DNA of 64,000 nt from Excoecaria cochinchinensis (taxonomy: Eukaryota > Streptophyta > Magnoliopsida > Malpighiales > Euphorbiaceae). Position numbers and translations under genes: made by a program. Within the stretch, counting starts at the first letter, position 1. Each line of letters starts with the position of its first letter. The stretch covers positions 9,856,501-9,920,500 of the forward strand of contig CANTUQ010000031.1 in the NCBI GenBank assembly GCA_947683425.1. The letters run 5' to 3'. The notes beneath the pieces were generated by a model that searched no databases, was not told the DNA's origin, and saw nothing but the letters and a program-made list of their open reading frames with translations. This document shows, one piece after another, positions 1-11,373 of this stretch.

Positions 1-2
1 AT

Positions 3-515
3 TCTACTTTCAAAGAAATCTTAGTAGTTAAGTATGGCATAAAAAGATTAAAATTCCATCTTATTGGACTTCACTTTATAGTTGTCATGGACTGCTCGTC
101 TTTTCCCAAGATGCTTTCCTTCAAAGGTAAGTCTGTACCACATCAACAAATTCTCAGATGGGTTAAATGGTTTAGCAGATACAATTTTGAAGTTGAACAT
201 ATAAAGGGCAAAAAGAACTTAATCCCAGATTATCTTTCCTGGTTACCTCCAAAGCAAAACATAGTCACCATCATTACTACCTTGCCATTAGTTTATACAA
301 TGGATACGTTCAAACCAAATCCCAAACACAGAAAATCCTATAGTCCTTTCCAGAACCTCCCAGCCATAAGAAAAGAATCAAGTCCTCCTCAGTGTCCTAT
401 CACCACGCCTGCAAATATTAAACTGTTTGCTACCTGTCATCTCTTCCATTATCTACATCTTTTCTCCATCAAAAGAAATATTCCACCCAATGAAAACTTT
501 TTCCATATTGATTAG
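3..515 (+). pseudogene. Endogenous pararetrovirus RNase H tail (fragment)
   Basis: The frame is open from the window edge to a TAG at 513-515. It resembles the end of the RNase H domain of Caulimoviridae polyproteins: a short FKGKS stretch, then WFSRYNF and EHIKGKKN motifs at about visible residues 52-72, followed by a poorly conserved tail of about 85 residues. In that family this enzyme copies the pregenomic RNA and removes the RNA template. The polymerase core lies left of the window, so only a fragment is present. Its neighbours, a downstream ORF remnant and a promoter-like region, follow in pararetrovirus order. It is an old integrated copy, not a functional gene. A Ty3/Gypsy origin is less likely because of the EHIKGKKN wording and the following promoter. 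Confidence 0.78.
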
Positions 516-1240
516 CCATGGTCCATTCTCTTCAAAGTCTATCAAGATTCTCCCCATTTTGAAGAAGAAATTTGGTTTCTTTGGTGTCTCTCTGTTCTCC
601 ATACCCATGCTATATTATTCCCACTTGTTGAAATTTATGAGATACTTATTGATCCAGATAAACAAAACTCTTTCCATTGGCAGTTCCTAGAATGGTATGC
701 TCATCTCTCTTAGTGGCGTCATGAATTTTTATCCAAAATTCAAGCTCTCCAGTTATGGCAGAAATCTGAATCACAAGCAAAGGATTATTCAATCATTTAT
801 TTCTTCCATCAACCTTATGCTTGGAATCCTTCTCAAAATTCCATTTGGACTCAGCCACAAGCTTTCCATTGACAAACATTTGAAAATGAAAATCCTTTGA
901 TAAATCCATCTATCAAAGCTAGTCTTCATCAGATGCTCTGTGAATTCAACAACATTGATCCATCTTCTCTCCATCCTCCAACATTAGATACTACTGAGTC
1001 ATCCCTCCGACCCAATTACTTGGATTCACTGTTCCAAGATTCCAATGACCCATATTTTACTTTAAGTCTTCGAGATGATGATGATGTTTCCAGTACTCAA
1101 GACTTTCTATCAACCCTGGACCACCAATCAGAGCAAAAGGAAAAAAATGATGATGAGCTTGACTGGAACCCATAGCTTGGCAGTCATGACTCAGATTCGA
1201 AAGATATGAATCTATCTCTATCACATGAGCCCATCAGCCA
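516..1240 (+). pseudogene. Downstream pararetrovirus ORF remnant
   Basis: Coding-like sequence continues after the RNase H stop but in shifted frames, with open pieces at about 427-690, 697-900 and 897-1175. The last piece has 92 codons and ends in an acidic, serine-rich tail with runs of Asp before TAG at 1173-1175. Position between the polymerase end and the promoter-like region suggests the last ORF of the pararetrovirus genome. I do not recognise its function. At least two frame changes mean that no intact product is made. Confidence 0.42.
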
Positions 1241-1254
1241 CAAAGATTAAAGTG

Positions 1255-1475
1255 TCTTTTATAAAAGTAGATTCCATCTTATCTTATCTTGTAAAAAGTA
1301 ATGTTAGTGTTTGATGATGTAAGATTAGATTCCATCTTGTCTTGTTAGTGTTTGATGATGTAAGGAGTGATGTAAGCTTTCATAAGAAAGCTCTATATAA
1401 GTGTGTTGTATCTATGGTAAGAGCAAGGACTTTCAGACGAAAGATTTCCTACTCTTATCTAAATAAAATAATGAG
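1255..1475 (+). promoter_or_regulatory. Pararetrovirus pregenomic promoter and poly(A) signal
   Basis: Three GATGTAAG boxes (1316-1323, 1357-1364, 1369-1376) resemble as-1-type activator sites of caulimovirus promoters. The first two sit in a direct repeat of about 40 bp. A TATA box, TATATAAG, lies at 1394-1401 and AATAAA at 1463-1468, about 60 bp downstream. This tight TATA-to-poly(A) spacing is the usual arrangement for a terminally redundant pregenomic RNA. Whether it is active is unknown. Confidence 0.62.
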
Positions 1476-1571
1476 TTTTTAATCCTCTTTTCTCTTTCCA
1501 TTACATACAACTTAACCATCATTCTTGGATCCTGCTATCTATCCTTGGGATCTATGAAATAAATTGAGTTG
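1476..1571 (+). other. Pararetrovirus leader remnant, left side
   Basis: Non-coding sequence after the promoter, ending in AGTTG at 1567-1571, the left TSD of element A. The same host sequence resumes at 11345 after A. I see no gene in it. Confidence 0.55.
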
Positions 1572-1958
1572 TGTGACGCCCTTTTCCAACGTCAGACGAG
1601 CTTAGCTAATCTTAGTTAGAGAAGGCCGTACACACACAACAGAACACATGCATAACCTTATGAAAACCTATACAAAAAGATTTCATCACCTACGATCATA
1701 CATCATGCATCTCATGCCAACTACTTACAGTTCATTCTCCATAACCACAATACTCGTCACGCATACTTATGTAACTCTTGGGTTAACATTCTTAGTTATC
1801 TTATTATTACATGCCTTTACAAAGCTGATACACATATTAATTATACAAAGAGCTTAAACAAAACTCCCAAGATAACACATTCCAAAACCTACACTATCTA
1901 CTTCCTATTGTTGACCGTTGATATGCGGGTGCGTCCTTCAGTCACCTCTTGTCCGTAC

Positions 1959-2006
1959 CTGCACGGATTAGAGTAAACCCGTGCTAAGCGATAACGCTTA
2001 GTGGGG
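1959..2006 (-). other. LTR double hairpin (A, 3' LTR)
   Basis: In sense orientation: stem 1 CTAAGCG-TTAT-CGCTTAG, then stem 2 CACGG/CCGTG around an 11-nt loop, ending CCGTGCAGGT. About 390 nt before the LTR end. Confidence 0.75.
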
Positions 2007-2779
2007 AACACATATAACAAGTAATTTAACACACAAACAAGGATACCATACATAGCATGCTAGTAATCATGCTTAATTAAATATTACTTCATCCAATACT
2101 GTTCCAAGCATAACATTGTTCATTACTATATTCAATCATAAAGCACCAATCACTTATTCACATATTCACATCACATACTATATTGTATCACAATCATTTC
2201 CACTTATTAATTAGTTGGTTAGCTGCAATTCAAAGACGCGGATAACGGGTGTCGCATTGGTACCACTCAGGTACTAGAATCGCATTGAGTTCTCATTTAC
2301 GCATGGGTACCCTCAGGTACATAATATCAATCCACTTGTAATAAAATCCAGTAAGGATTATTCGCATTGTTTTCGCATTATGATTCCCATGGAATCAGAC
2401 ACATTTAACACATGGGGCTACAGCACTTGACCCTATAGGCATGCCTAACAATCCACTACTTGGCTCGCAGGCTTAAGTTGTTAAACATTTTATCCATTTC
2501 ACATTGATCACATATACCGTTGACCAACATCACATTCACTTTACACATTCGCATTAGCACATAGCTGTTCACTTCACTTGCATACTCCATGTGTTTCCAA
2601 ACTCATTCTTTCATAGTTAATAATCACATATTTGATTGCATTCAAGAATCATCATGTAGTATGCAAATGTACATTACTTAATACACACATAATACTTACT
2701 CATAATGTCTTTCATTTCAGCTTAAAACCTTGCCATTTGGAAGTCCAAACACATTAGGGTTATATTGCCAAATAGGGTA

Positions 2780-3034
2780 GGTCACGGTCACAACCAATTC
2801 GGTTGCCACCGTGACATGTTAAAGTCCAAAACAGAATGCAAATTGAGAGCAGGTCACGGTCACAACCAATTTAGTTGCCACCGTGACATATCATGCCTTG
2901 CAAAACAGAATGCTTCCTTAGGTACCTCATGGTCACAACCATTTTGGTTGCCACCGTGACATACCCAATTTTATCTAGGCAGAATTGAACTCCAGCATAC
3001 CTCACGGTCACACCAGTTTGGTTGTCACCGTGAC
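2780..3034 (-). repeat. Array of four palindromes in A 3' LTR
   Basis: Four inverted repeats of about 35 bp at 2780-2815, 2852-2887, 2925-2960 and 3001-3034, period about 72 bp. Each pairs GTCACGGT-type arms around an AACCAATTNGGTT core. Confidence 0.85.
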
Positions 3035-4066
3035 CCATGCAAGATTTCTCCAATTCCACATTCAATTCTCATTTCCCTTCAAGGACTTCCAACCCATTTC
3101 CCTTTTTAGCAAATAAACCAATTCATTAACCACATACCCAGTTGGCACATACCTGATTTCCCATCTTGACATTCGCATTCATTTATAGAACAAATCACAA
3201 TCATTCCCATTATACACATGGCATACATATTCTGAAACAACATTGTCACAAAGCATATCTTCACAACCAATATTAAACCTAGCCATACAATTTCATGCTC
3301 AAGGCCATTACTTCTCATACACACATAATTCATACCGAATTCCTATTCAAGCAACACAATTTTCACAGTTATACAACTAGGGTTTGTTCCCAAACCTTGT
3401 CGCCTTAGCTCCTAATCTCGACGAACGCTCGGCTCTCCGATTACGGCTTTTCCTTTATCCTTCTTCACTTCTTCAGCTAACAAAACCAGTTCAATTCCAG
3501 GATTGAACATAATCCATCAATTCTCATTCCAATACCAATTCAAAACCAAGAAGAAGAGTAGAAGATGAGAATAAGCATTCATAATCACTTACCCCTAAAG
3601 TTCAACAACTTAATTCTTAAGCAACTTAACAACTTGACCTTCTTACAAGTATGCAATGTGATTTGGAAACCTAAAGACTACTCTCACAACAAAAGGAGGT
3701 AGAAACATAGAAAATAACTCCATCCTCACAAATGGGTCATTTCTCTTCCTCAAAGGGACAGTTGCATGCAAAAGGTGGAGGTGGCACACTCACAAGGAGC
3801 CACACGGATTCCACTCACAAAACCTGCCTCCACCAACTGATTTCTTACCTTATTTTATTCTTAATTAATCCATCGTTAGATAACCGAATCAGCCCTTAGA
3901 CCATTCCTAACTTAATCTCATATATGTATACCAATTGGCCACTAAACTGTCCACTCAACTTTCAATCAAGTCCTGCCTTCATTCCAATTTAGTCCAAACC
4001 ACACATTCAATTCACACACATGCCAATTCAGATTAATTCTTTTAGGGTACATGTCCAGCCATGACA

Positions 4067-4085
4067 ACTCTCCCCTCCTTTAAGA
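4067..4085 (-). other. Polypurine tract of element A
   Basis: On the minus strand AAAGGAGGGGAGAGT abuts the 3' LTR, preceded by the GAATTTCGAGGACGAAATTC motif common before the tract in plant Ty3/Gypsy elements. In the family it primes plus-strand DNA synthesis. Confidence 0.85.
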
Positions 4086-4186
4086 ATTTCGTCCTCGAAA
4101 TTCATACCTGTAATAAACAACTGAGGGTGTTGCTCTTGCATAGCAGCTTCTGGTTCTTAGGTTGCCTGTTCTATACCATGATGCTG

Positions 4187-4729
4187 TCAGAGCACTTTCA
4201 CAAGCGGTATCTGCTTATTCCGAAGCTGTTTCACTTCCCTTGCTAGTATCGCTTTTGGCTTCTCATCATAAGTGAAGTCCGACTGAACTTCCACTTCTTG
4301 CATAGGTAACACATGAGATTCATCTGACCTGTATCTTCTCAACATGGACACATGAAACACATTATGAAGCTTGGTTAACGCAGGAGGCAATGTCAATCGA
4401 TATGCTATGGAGCCCACTCTTTCCAGAACTTTATATGGTCCAATAAATCTCGGACTCAATTTTCCTTTCTTGCCAAATCTCAGTACCTTCCTCCAAGGAG
4501 ATACTTTCAGAAACACTTTGTCACCCACTCCAAATTCAATATCTCTTCGCTTTAAATCAGCATAGGACTTCTTTCTATCACTAGCTGCCTTTAATCTTTG
4601 CTGAATAAGTCTTGCCTTCTCTTTTGTATCGCGAACCAAATCTGGCCCAATGACTCTGCGTTCATTCAATTCCATCCAGCAAATTGGTGTGCGACATTTC
4701 CTTCTGTGCAAGACTTCATACGGTGCCAT
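4187..4729 (-). pseudogene. Integrase C-terminus with GPY module and broken chromodomain (A)
   Basis: 180-residue open piece, in frame with the integrase core upstream and separated from it by one TAG. It starts MAPYEVLHRRKCRTP, continues through a GPY/F module (LSPRFIGPYKVLERVG) and NVFHVSMLRRY, and ends in a chromodomain-like YDEKPKAILAREV stretch. TGA at 4187-4189 replaces the Trp that normally follows VKVLW, and TAA at 4157-4159 replaces a second conserved Trp. In chromoviruses this tail tethers integration to chromatin marks. Both breaks are one- or two-step C-to-T or G-to-A changes. Confidence 0.87.
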
Positions 4730-4741
4730 GCCAATACTAGT

Positions 4742-5443
4742 CTAATAACTGTTGTTATAAGCAAATTCCATAAGTGGAAGATACTTATCCCAATTCTTAG
4801 AAAAATCCAAAACACACGCTCGCATCAAATCTTCCAGAACCTGGATAATTCTTTCCGATTGTCCATCGGTTTGCGGGTGGAAAGCAGTACTGAAGTTCAA
4901 TTTTGTACCCAAGGCAACTTGAAGACTCTTCCAAAACTTAGAAGTAAATCTGGGATCCCTATCAGAGATAATAGACAAGGGTACTCCGTGCAACCAAACA
5001 ATCTCTCCCACATACAATTCTGCCAACCTTTCCATAGAGTAATTCATTCGAACTGGTATAAAATGAGCCAATTTCGAGAACCTGTCCACAATAACCCATA
5101 CTACATCTTGCTGTCTTGAGGTCAGAGGCAATCCAGAAACAAAATCCATTGTGATATTATCCCATTTCCATTGTGGAATTGGGAGTAGATTCAACATTCC
5201 TTGTGGGACTTGATGTTCCGCCTTAACTTGCTGGCATACCAAGCACTTGGATACATATTCCACTATATCTTTCTTCATATTGGGCCACCAATACAACTGT
5301 TTTAGATCCTGGTACATCTTGTTTCCCCCTGGATGCATAGTGAAAACTGTATTATGGGTTTCATGCATCAATCGTTTCTTCAATTCTTTATCATCTGCCA
5401 CACATATCTTGTTCTTATGTAACAACACTCCATGCTCATTCAC
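4742..5443 (-). pseudogene. Integrase zinc-binding and catalytic core (A)
   Basis: 233 residues. A zinc-binding region (His about 27-37, Cys67, Cys70) precedes the catalytic triad D100, D161 and E197, a DD35E spacing, in the contexts ITMDFVSG, SDRDPRF and QSERIIQ. The enzyme inserts element cDNA into chromosomes. The catalytic residues are intact, but TAG at 4742-4744 (NNSY-stop-TSIG, most likely a former Gln) cuts it from its C-terminal part. Confidence 0.92.
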
Positions 5444-6079
5444 TGAATAATCAGTCTTGTCATCAGTATCGACGGACTACAAAATCTGCTGTAACCTTGC
5501 ATCATTCCTCTGTGCAGCTATTAATTCATCTTACAAGATCGGTCTCTCTTTCAACTGTGCTAGCAAAGCTCCATCTGCAGAGATTCTCCACTTAATCTGC
5601 TTTAACTGTAATGCCGAAACAGACTTCCTGCTCAATGCATCCGCCACTACATTAGCTTTTCCCGGGTGATAATCCACAATATAATCATAATCTTTAAACA
5701 GCTCGAGCCATCTTCGCTATCTCAGATTCAATTCTTTCTGAGTAAGCAGATATTTCAAACTCTTGTGATCGGTGTAAATTCTACACTTCTCACCATACAA
5801 GTAATGTCGCCAAATCTTTAAAGCGAACACTACTGCCGCCAATTCCAAGTCATGAGTTGGATAATTCTGCTCATGCGGTTTCAATTACCTTGATGCATAC
5901 GCTACCACCTTTCTATCTTGCATCAATAAAAAACCCAACCCTATACCTGAAGCATCAGTGTATAGAACATACTCTTTACCAGTCATAGGCTGTGTAAGAA
6001 TCGGTGCCTCGACTAGCATCTTCTTTAACTGGTCAAAACTCTGTTGACACTTTTTTGACCATTCATACTTAACTCCCTT
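5444..6079 (-). pseudogene. RNase H domain of A, stop-interrupted
   Basis: The frame continues with RNase H landmarks: YTDASGIGLG near 5935-5968, IYTDHKSLKYLL near 5755-5790 and YHPGKANVVADALSRK near 5630-5680. Stops in the same frame lie at 5885-5887 (TAA), 5717-5719 (TAG), 5531-5533 (TAA) and 5477-5479 (TAG). No frameshift is needed anywhere. Confidence 0.85.
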
Positions 6080-6631
6080 TCACAGTAACCTTATCAGTGG
6101 AGAAGCTATCACCGAGAACCCTTTCACAAACCTCCTATAGTATCCAGCCAACCCCAAGAAACTACGAATTTCAAGCACATTCTTAGGTGGCTTCCAATTC
6201 ACAATCGCTTTTATTTTAGCCGGATCCACCTTAATACCTTCGAAAGATATCACATGACCCAGAAAAGATACCTCTTGCAACCAAAACTCGCATTTACTTA
6301 GTTTGGCATACAGCTAATGTTCCTACAACGTCTGAAGCACAATCCTTAAATGCTGCTCATGCTCCGTCTCATTCCTTGAGTAAACCAGAATATCATCTAT
6401 AAACACTACCACAAATTGATCTAAATATGGTCTAAACACCCGATTCATTAAATCCATAAATGCAGCAGGCGCATTAGTCAACCCAAAAGGCATCACGAGA
6501 AACTCATAATGCCCATATCGGGTTCTAAATGCTGTTTTGGGTATATCATCTTTCTTTACTTGCAATTGATAGTACCCAGAACGCAAATCAATCTTTGAGA
6601 ACACACCTGCTCCTCTTAACTGATCAAACAA
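6080..6631 (-). pseudogene. Reverse transcriptase palm and thumb (A)
   Basis: Two open pieces in one frame (6323-6631 and 6080-6280). The first has FSKIDLRSGYYQL, the VMPFGLTNAPAAF turn and the catalytic box FIDDILVYS, the YxDD motif with Phe first. The second has SFLGHVIS and SFLGLAGYYRRF of the thumb and connection. Stops: TAG at 6323-6325, TAG at 6314-6316 and TGA at 6080-6082. It copies element RNA to DNA; catalytic residues remain but translation would halt. Confidence 0.92.
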
Positions 6632-6640
6632 GTCCTCAAT

Positions 6641-8359
6641 TTACGGTAGAGGATACCGATTCTTTACTGTCACTTTGTTCAGTTGCCGATAGTCTATACA
6701 CATTCGTATTGTACCATCCTTCTTCTTTACAAATAAGACCGGTGCTCCCCAAGGAGAGACACTAGGCCTAATGAACCATCTGTCTAATAATTCTTGCAAC
6801 TGTGACTTTAACTCCTTCAATTCAGTCGGAGCCATCCTGTAGGGCGCTTTAGACACCGGCACTGATCCAGATACAACCTCGATGGACAGTTCCACCTCTC
6901 TTACTGGTGGTACACCACTCAATTCTTTAGGAAACACATCAGGAAACTCTCTTACCACAGGTATATCCTGTATTTTCACATGTTCCCTCCTGCTGTCCAA
7001 CACTAAAGCCAGGTATGCTTCACACCCCTTCCTCATGCATCGATACGCTTGCATTGCTGAAACCACATCCACGAGGGGATTCACACAGACTCCCCTTACT
7101 ATTACTTTATTACCCTTACCATTACTGAGTACCACAATCTTTCTTTTACACTTAACCACTGCATTGTACTTAATCAGCCAATCCATTCCCAATATTACAT
7201 CAAATTCATCAAAAGGCAACTCAATTAAACCCACTGGGAACACACTACCCTGAACTTCTAGTGCACAATTCCTATACACCTTATTCACATTCACACTATT
7301 TCCCAAAGGACTAGATACACATATATCATATTTTAAACAATCCTCTTTAGGCATCTTGTCACACATCTTTTTAGCACACACACACGAATGAGTTGAGCCA
7401 AGGTCTATAAGTGCAAACATTTCCACATCATAAAGTAGAAAAGTACCTGCTATCACCTCAGGCACATCTTGATCCTCTCGTGTCTTCATTGCATAAGCTC
7501 GCACTGGTGCCACATTAGGCCTATCCACAATCTCAGAATCTGCTGCACCTCTGGACTGGCTACCTCTGCCACGTCCTCTTCCTCTTCCTCTATTAACAAA
7601 AGGCAAATTTGAACCATCCCTACTCTGCTCTTGCTGATTTCCTGTCGTCTCATAAGCATTGGGGCAGTTAGCAAGGAAATGCTCAGTGCTTCCACATCTA
7701 AAACAAGCACCCGTCACTCTCCAGCATTCTCCTCTATGCCTCTTACCACAGTGAGGACACTCATGTACCTCACTTCTATTACTAGATGCTCCTCTCCCAG
7801 AACCAGATGCTGAAGGAGCACCACGCTTCTTACCTCTCGCTGTAGAACTGAACACTGATTCCGCAGGTGGTACCATAGAAGACTCTCTTGATCTTTTACC
7901 CCCATGAGACCCACCTCTATGTGCATTTCTTCTCTGCAACCTATCTCGTTGAGCTCCCAAGGATCTCTCAGCTCTCATTGCCGCCTGAACTATCCGGTAA
8001 TAACTCACATTCTGCTCAGTAGTCAATGAAACCAACAATGCCTTGATTTCCTCATTCAATCCTTCTTCAAACTGCTGACATCGAAACTCCACAGTCAAGA
8101 CATCTTTCGGCGCATACTTGCTCAAACGACATAATTCCTTCTCATAATCTGCCACTGTCATAGCTCTCTGTCTTAAGTTCAAGAACTGCTTCCAGTTGGC
8201 CTCTCTGTGAGCTTTCGTCACAAACTTGTTCCTGAACTCCTTTTCAAAGAACTCCCAAGTGATAGGATCAGGAAGCATCGGATTCTGCAGGACTAGCTTC
8301 CACCAGTCGTATGCTGCACCCTGAAGCAGCGCCACCACACATTCCACTTGTTGCCCCAA
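6641..8359 (-). pseudogene. Gag core, protease and start of reverse transcriptase (A)
   Basis: 572 residues without interruption. Gag capsid-like region has YDWWK near residue 18; a zinc knuckle CX2CX4HX4C (CFRCGSTEHFLANC) lies at about 217-230. The aspartic protease signature LIDLGSTHS is near 314-322, with Leu where Pro or Ser is usual. Reverse transcriptase begins near 507 and runs to YPLP before TAA at 6641-6643. The first Met here is internal: true gag starts further upstream. Gag and pol share one frame, as usual for this lineage. Confidence 0.92.
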
Positions 8360-8672
8360 AGGACACTTGATCTCACCTAAATCCTCTGTACCTTTTTCAG
8401 CCAGTATTCTGCCTTTTCTGACTCATCAAACTGGTACCATGGAATTCTTTAGCCCCATGTTTCCTCAGAGTTTCCAATGGTGCCTGTGGTGCAGTCATAC
8501 ATTCCATAACCCTTGCCATATCTTGCGACATTTTCAATAGGGCTTCCATAGGACCCTCTGGAATATCATTCCCAAAACTAGCTGGCCGAGATTAACCAGA
8601 CCCCATTACTTCTGCTTCTCGAGGATTCACACTTTCGGCGGCCCTTTCTCTAGTATTGCGATCATGATCCAT
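8360..8672 (-). pseudogene. Damaged gag N-terminus (A)
   Basis: A likely gag start codon lies at 8670-8672 on the minus strand, about 90 nt after the primer site, reading MDHDRNTRERAAES. TAA at 8592-8594 stops it, and its frame differs from the one at 8359, so at least one indel separates them. Confidence 0.68.
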
Positions 8673-8763
8673 CGCTACTACACATATTCAACAAGGACGT
8701 CCGCATTAGGTCAACGATACTAAACACAATCTAACTACCCAATCCCAGAAAAGACTGAACCTA

Positions 8764-8776
8764 GGCTCTGATACCA
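8764..8776 (-). other. Primer binding site of A (tRNA-iMet)
   Basis: TGGTATCAGAGCC on the minus strand, five bases from the 5' LTR end, complementary to the 3' end of plant initiator methionine tRNA. Confidence 0.93.
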
Positions 8777-9168
8777 CAGCTTGTGATGCCCTTTTCCAAC
8801 GTCAGACGAGCTTAGCTAATCTTAGTTAGAGAAGGCCGTACACACATAATAGAACACCTGCATAACCGTATGAAAACATGTACAAAAAGATTTCATCACC
8901 TACGATCATACATCATGCATCTCATGCCAACTACTTACAGTTCATTCTCCATAACCACAATACTCGTCACACATACTTATGTAACTCTTGGGTTAACATT
9001 CTCAGTTATCTCCTTATTACATGCCTTTACATATCTGATACATATATTAATTATACAAAGAGCTTAAACAAAACTCCCAAGATAACATATTCCAAAATCT
9101 ACACTATCTACTTCATATTGTTGACCATTGATATGCGGGTGCGTCCTTCAGTCACCTCTTGTCCGTAC

Positions 9169-9216
9169 CTGTACGGATTAGAGTAAGCCCGTGCTAAGCG
9201 ATAACGCTTAGTGGGG
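9169..9216 (-). other. LTR double hairpin (A, 5' LTR)
   Basis: Same two stem-loops as at 1959-2006. One G-to-A change on the sense strand (CCGTGCAGG to CCGTACAGG) weakens stem 2. Confidence 0.7.
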
Positions 9217-9984
9217 AACACATATAACAAGTAATTTAACACACAAACAAGGATACCATACACAACATGCTAGTAATCATGCTTAATTAAATATTACTTC
9301 ATCCAATACCGTTGCAAGCATAACATTGTTTGTTACTATATTCAATCATAAAATCACTTATTCACATATTCACATCATATACTATATTGTATCACAATCA
9401 TTTCCACTTATTAATTAGTTGGCTAGCCTGCAATTCAAAGACACGGATAACGGGTATCGCATTGGTACCACTCAGGTTCTAGAATCGCATTGAGTTCTCA
9501 TTTACGCATTGGTACCCTCAGGTACATAATATCAATCCACTTGTAATAAAATCTAGCAAGGATTATTCGCATTGTTTTTGCATTGTGATTCCCATGGAAT
9601 TAGACACATTTAACGCATGGGGCTGCAGCACTTGACCCTATAGCCATGCCTGACTATCCACTACTTAACTCGCAGGCTTAAGTTGTTAAACATTTTATCA
9701 ATTTCACATTGATCACATATACCGTTGACCAACATCACATTCACTTTACACATTCGCATTAGCACTTAGCTGTTCACTTCACTTGCATACTCCATGTGTT
9801 TCCAAACTCATTCTTTTATAGTCAATAATCACATATTTGATTGCATTCAAGAATCAATGTGTAGTATGCAAATGTACATTACTTAATACACACATAATAC
9901 TTAGTCATAATGTCTTTCATTTCAGCTTAAAACCTTGCCATTTGGAAGTCCAAACACATTAGGGTTATATTGCCAAACAGGGTA

Positions 9985-10313
9985 GGTCACGGTCACAACC
10001 AATTTGGTTGCCACCGTGACATGTTGAAGTCCAAAACAGAATGCAAATTGAGAGCAGGTCACGGTCACAACCAATTTGGTTGCCACCGTGACATGTTCCC
10101 AATTCACGGCAGAAGGCAACTTGAGGGTATGTCACGGTCACAACCAATTTGGTTGCCACCGTGGCATATCATGCCTTGCAAAACAGAATGCTTCCTTGGG
10201 TACCTCACGGTCACAACCATTTTTGTTACCACCGTGACATACCCAATTTCATCTAGGCAGAATTGAACTCCAGTATACCTCACGGTCACACTAATTTGGT
10301 TGTCACCGTTACC
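9985..10313 (-). repeat. Array of five palindromes in A 5' LTR
   Basis: Inverted repeats at 9985-10020, 10057-10092, 10131-10165, 10205-10238 and 10280-10313. The third unit is missing from the other LTR. Confidence 0.85.
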
Positions 10314-11344
10314 CATGCAAGATTTCTCCAATTCCACATTCAATTCTCGTTTCCCTTCAAGGACTTCCAACCCATTTCCCTTTTTAGCAAATAAACCAAT
10401 TCATCAACCACATACCCAGTTGGCACATACCTGATTTCCCATCTTGACATTGGCATTCATTTATAGCACAAATCACAATCATTCCCATTATACACATGGC
10501 ATACATATTCTCAAACAACATTTTCACAAAGCATATCTTCACAACCAATATTAAACCTAGCCATACAATTTCATGCTCAAGGCCATTACTTCTCATACAC
10601 ACATAATTCATACCGAATTCCTATTCAAGCAACACAATTTTCACAGTTATACAACTAGGGTTTGTTCCCAAACCTTGTCGCCTTAGCTCCTAATCTCGAC
10701 GAACGCTCGGCTCTCCGATTACGGCTTTTCCTTTATCCTTCTTCACTTCTTCAGCTAACAAAACCAGTTCAATTCCAGGATTGAACATAATCCATCAATT
10801 CTCATTCCAATACCAATTCAAAACCAAGAAGAAGAGTAGAAGATGAGAATAAGCATTCATAATCACTAACCCCTAAAGTTCAACAACTTAATTCTTAAGC
10901 AACTTAACAACTTGACCTTCTTACAAGTATGCAATGTGATTTAGAAACCTAAAGACTACTCTCACAACAAGAGAAGGTAGAAACACAGAAAATAACTCCA
11001 TCCTCACAAATGGGTCATTTCTTTTCCTCAAAGGGACACTTGCATGCAAAAGTTGGAGGTGGCATACTCACAAGGAGCCACACAGATTCCACTCACAAAA
11101 CCTGCCTCCACCAACTGATTTCTTACCTTATTTTATTCTTAATTAATCCATCGTTAGATAACCTAATCAGCCCTTAGACCATTCCTAACTTAATCTCATA
11201 TATATATACCAATTGGCCACTAAACTATCCACTCAACTTTCAATCAAGTCCTGCCTTCTTTCTAATTTAGTCCAAACCACACATTCAATTCACACACATG
11301 CCAATTCAGATTAATTCTTTTAGGTTACATGTCCGGCCATGACA

Positions 11345-11373
11345 AGTTGTGTTGTCTAAGATGACAATCCAAC
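11345..11373 (+). other. Pararetrovirus remnant, right side of A
   Basis: Twenty-nine bases of the disrupted pararetrovirus sequence, starting with the right TSD AGTTG (11345-11349). Element B begins directly afterwards. Confidence 0.6.

Larger units (their letters stand above)
1572..4066 (-). repeat. Element A 3' LTR
   Basis: LTR of 2495 bp, nearly identical to the right LTR but one palindrome unit shorter. In transcription sense it carries a GTAAGT donor at 3592 and an AG acceptor at 3397 before GTTTGGGA (candidate intron 196 nt), a palindrome array (2780-3034), stem-loops at 2436-2447, 2382-2396, 2307-2320 and 2259-2274, and the double hairpin at 1959-2006. No gene is seen. Confidence 0.9.
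1572..11344 (-). mobile_element. Element A: full-length Ty3/Gypsy chromovirus (Tekay-like), decayed
   Basis: Complete LTR retrotransposon of 9.8 kb on the minus strand. Two LTRs (1572-4066, 8782-11344) start TGTCA and end with TCACA in the element's sense, and are flanked by the exact 5-bp duplication AGTTG (1567-1571 and 11345-11349). Next to the 5' LTR is a primer site for initiator Met-tRNA; next to the 3' LTR is a purine tract. Domain order is gag, protease, reverse transcriptase, RNase H, integrase, then a chromodomain-like tail, which defines chromoviruses; long LTRs and the integrase tail wording suggest the Tekay (Del) lineage. In-frame stops and a damaged gag start make it non-autonomous today. 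It is inserted in the pararetrovirus fragment and is therefore younger. Confidence 0.93.
8782..11344 (-). repeat. Element A 5' LTR
   Basis: LTR of 2563 bp matching 1572-4066. The size difference is largely one extra palindrome unit. The candidate leader-intron donor, GTAAGT in the other LTR, is GTTAGT here (near 10865-10870). Otherwise the module order is the same. No gene is present. Confidence 0.9.

Noticed and set aside
3..1475. Possibility of an intact, expressible pararetrovirus
   Set aside because: Only the tail of the polymerase ORF and a broken last ORF are present, and two retrotransposons interrupt the leader.
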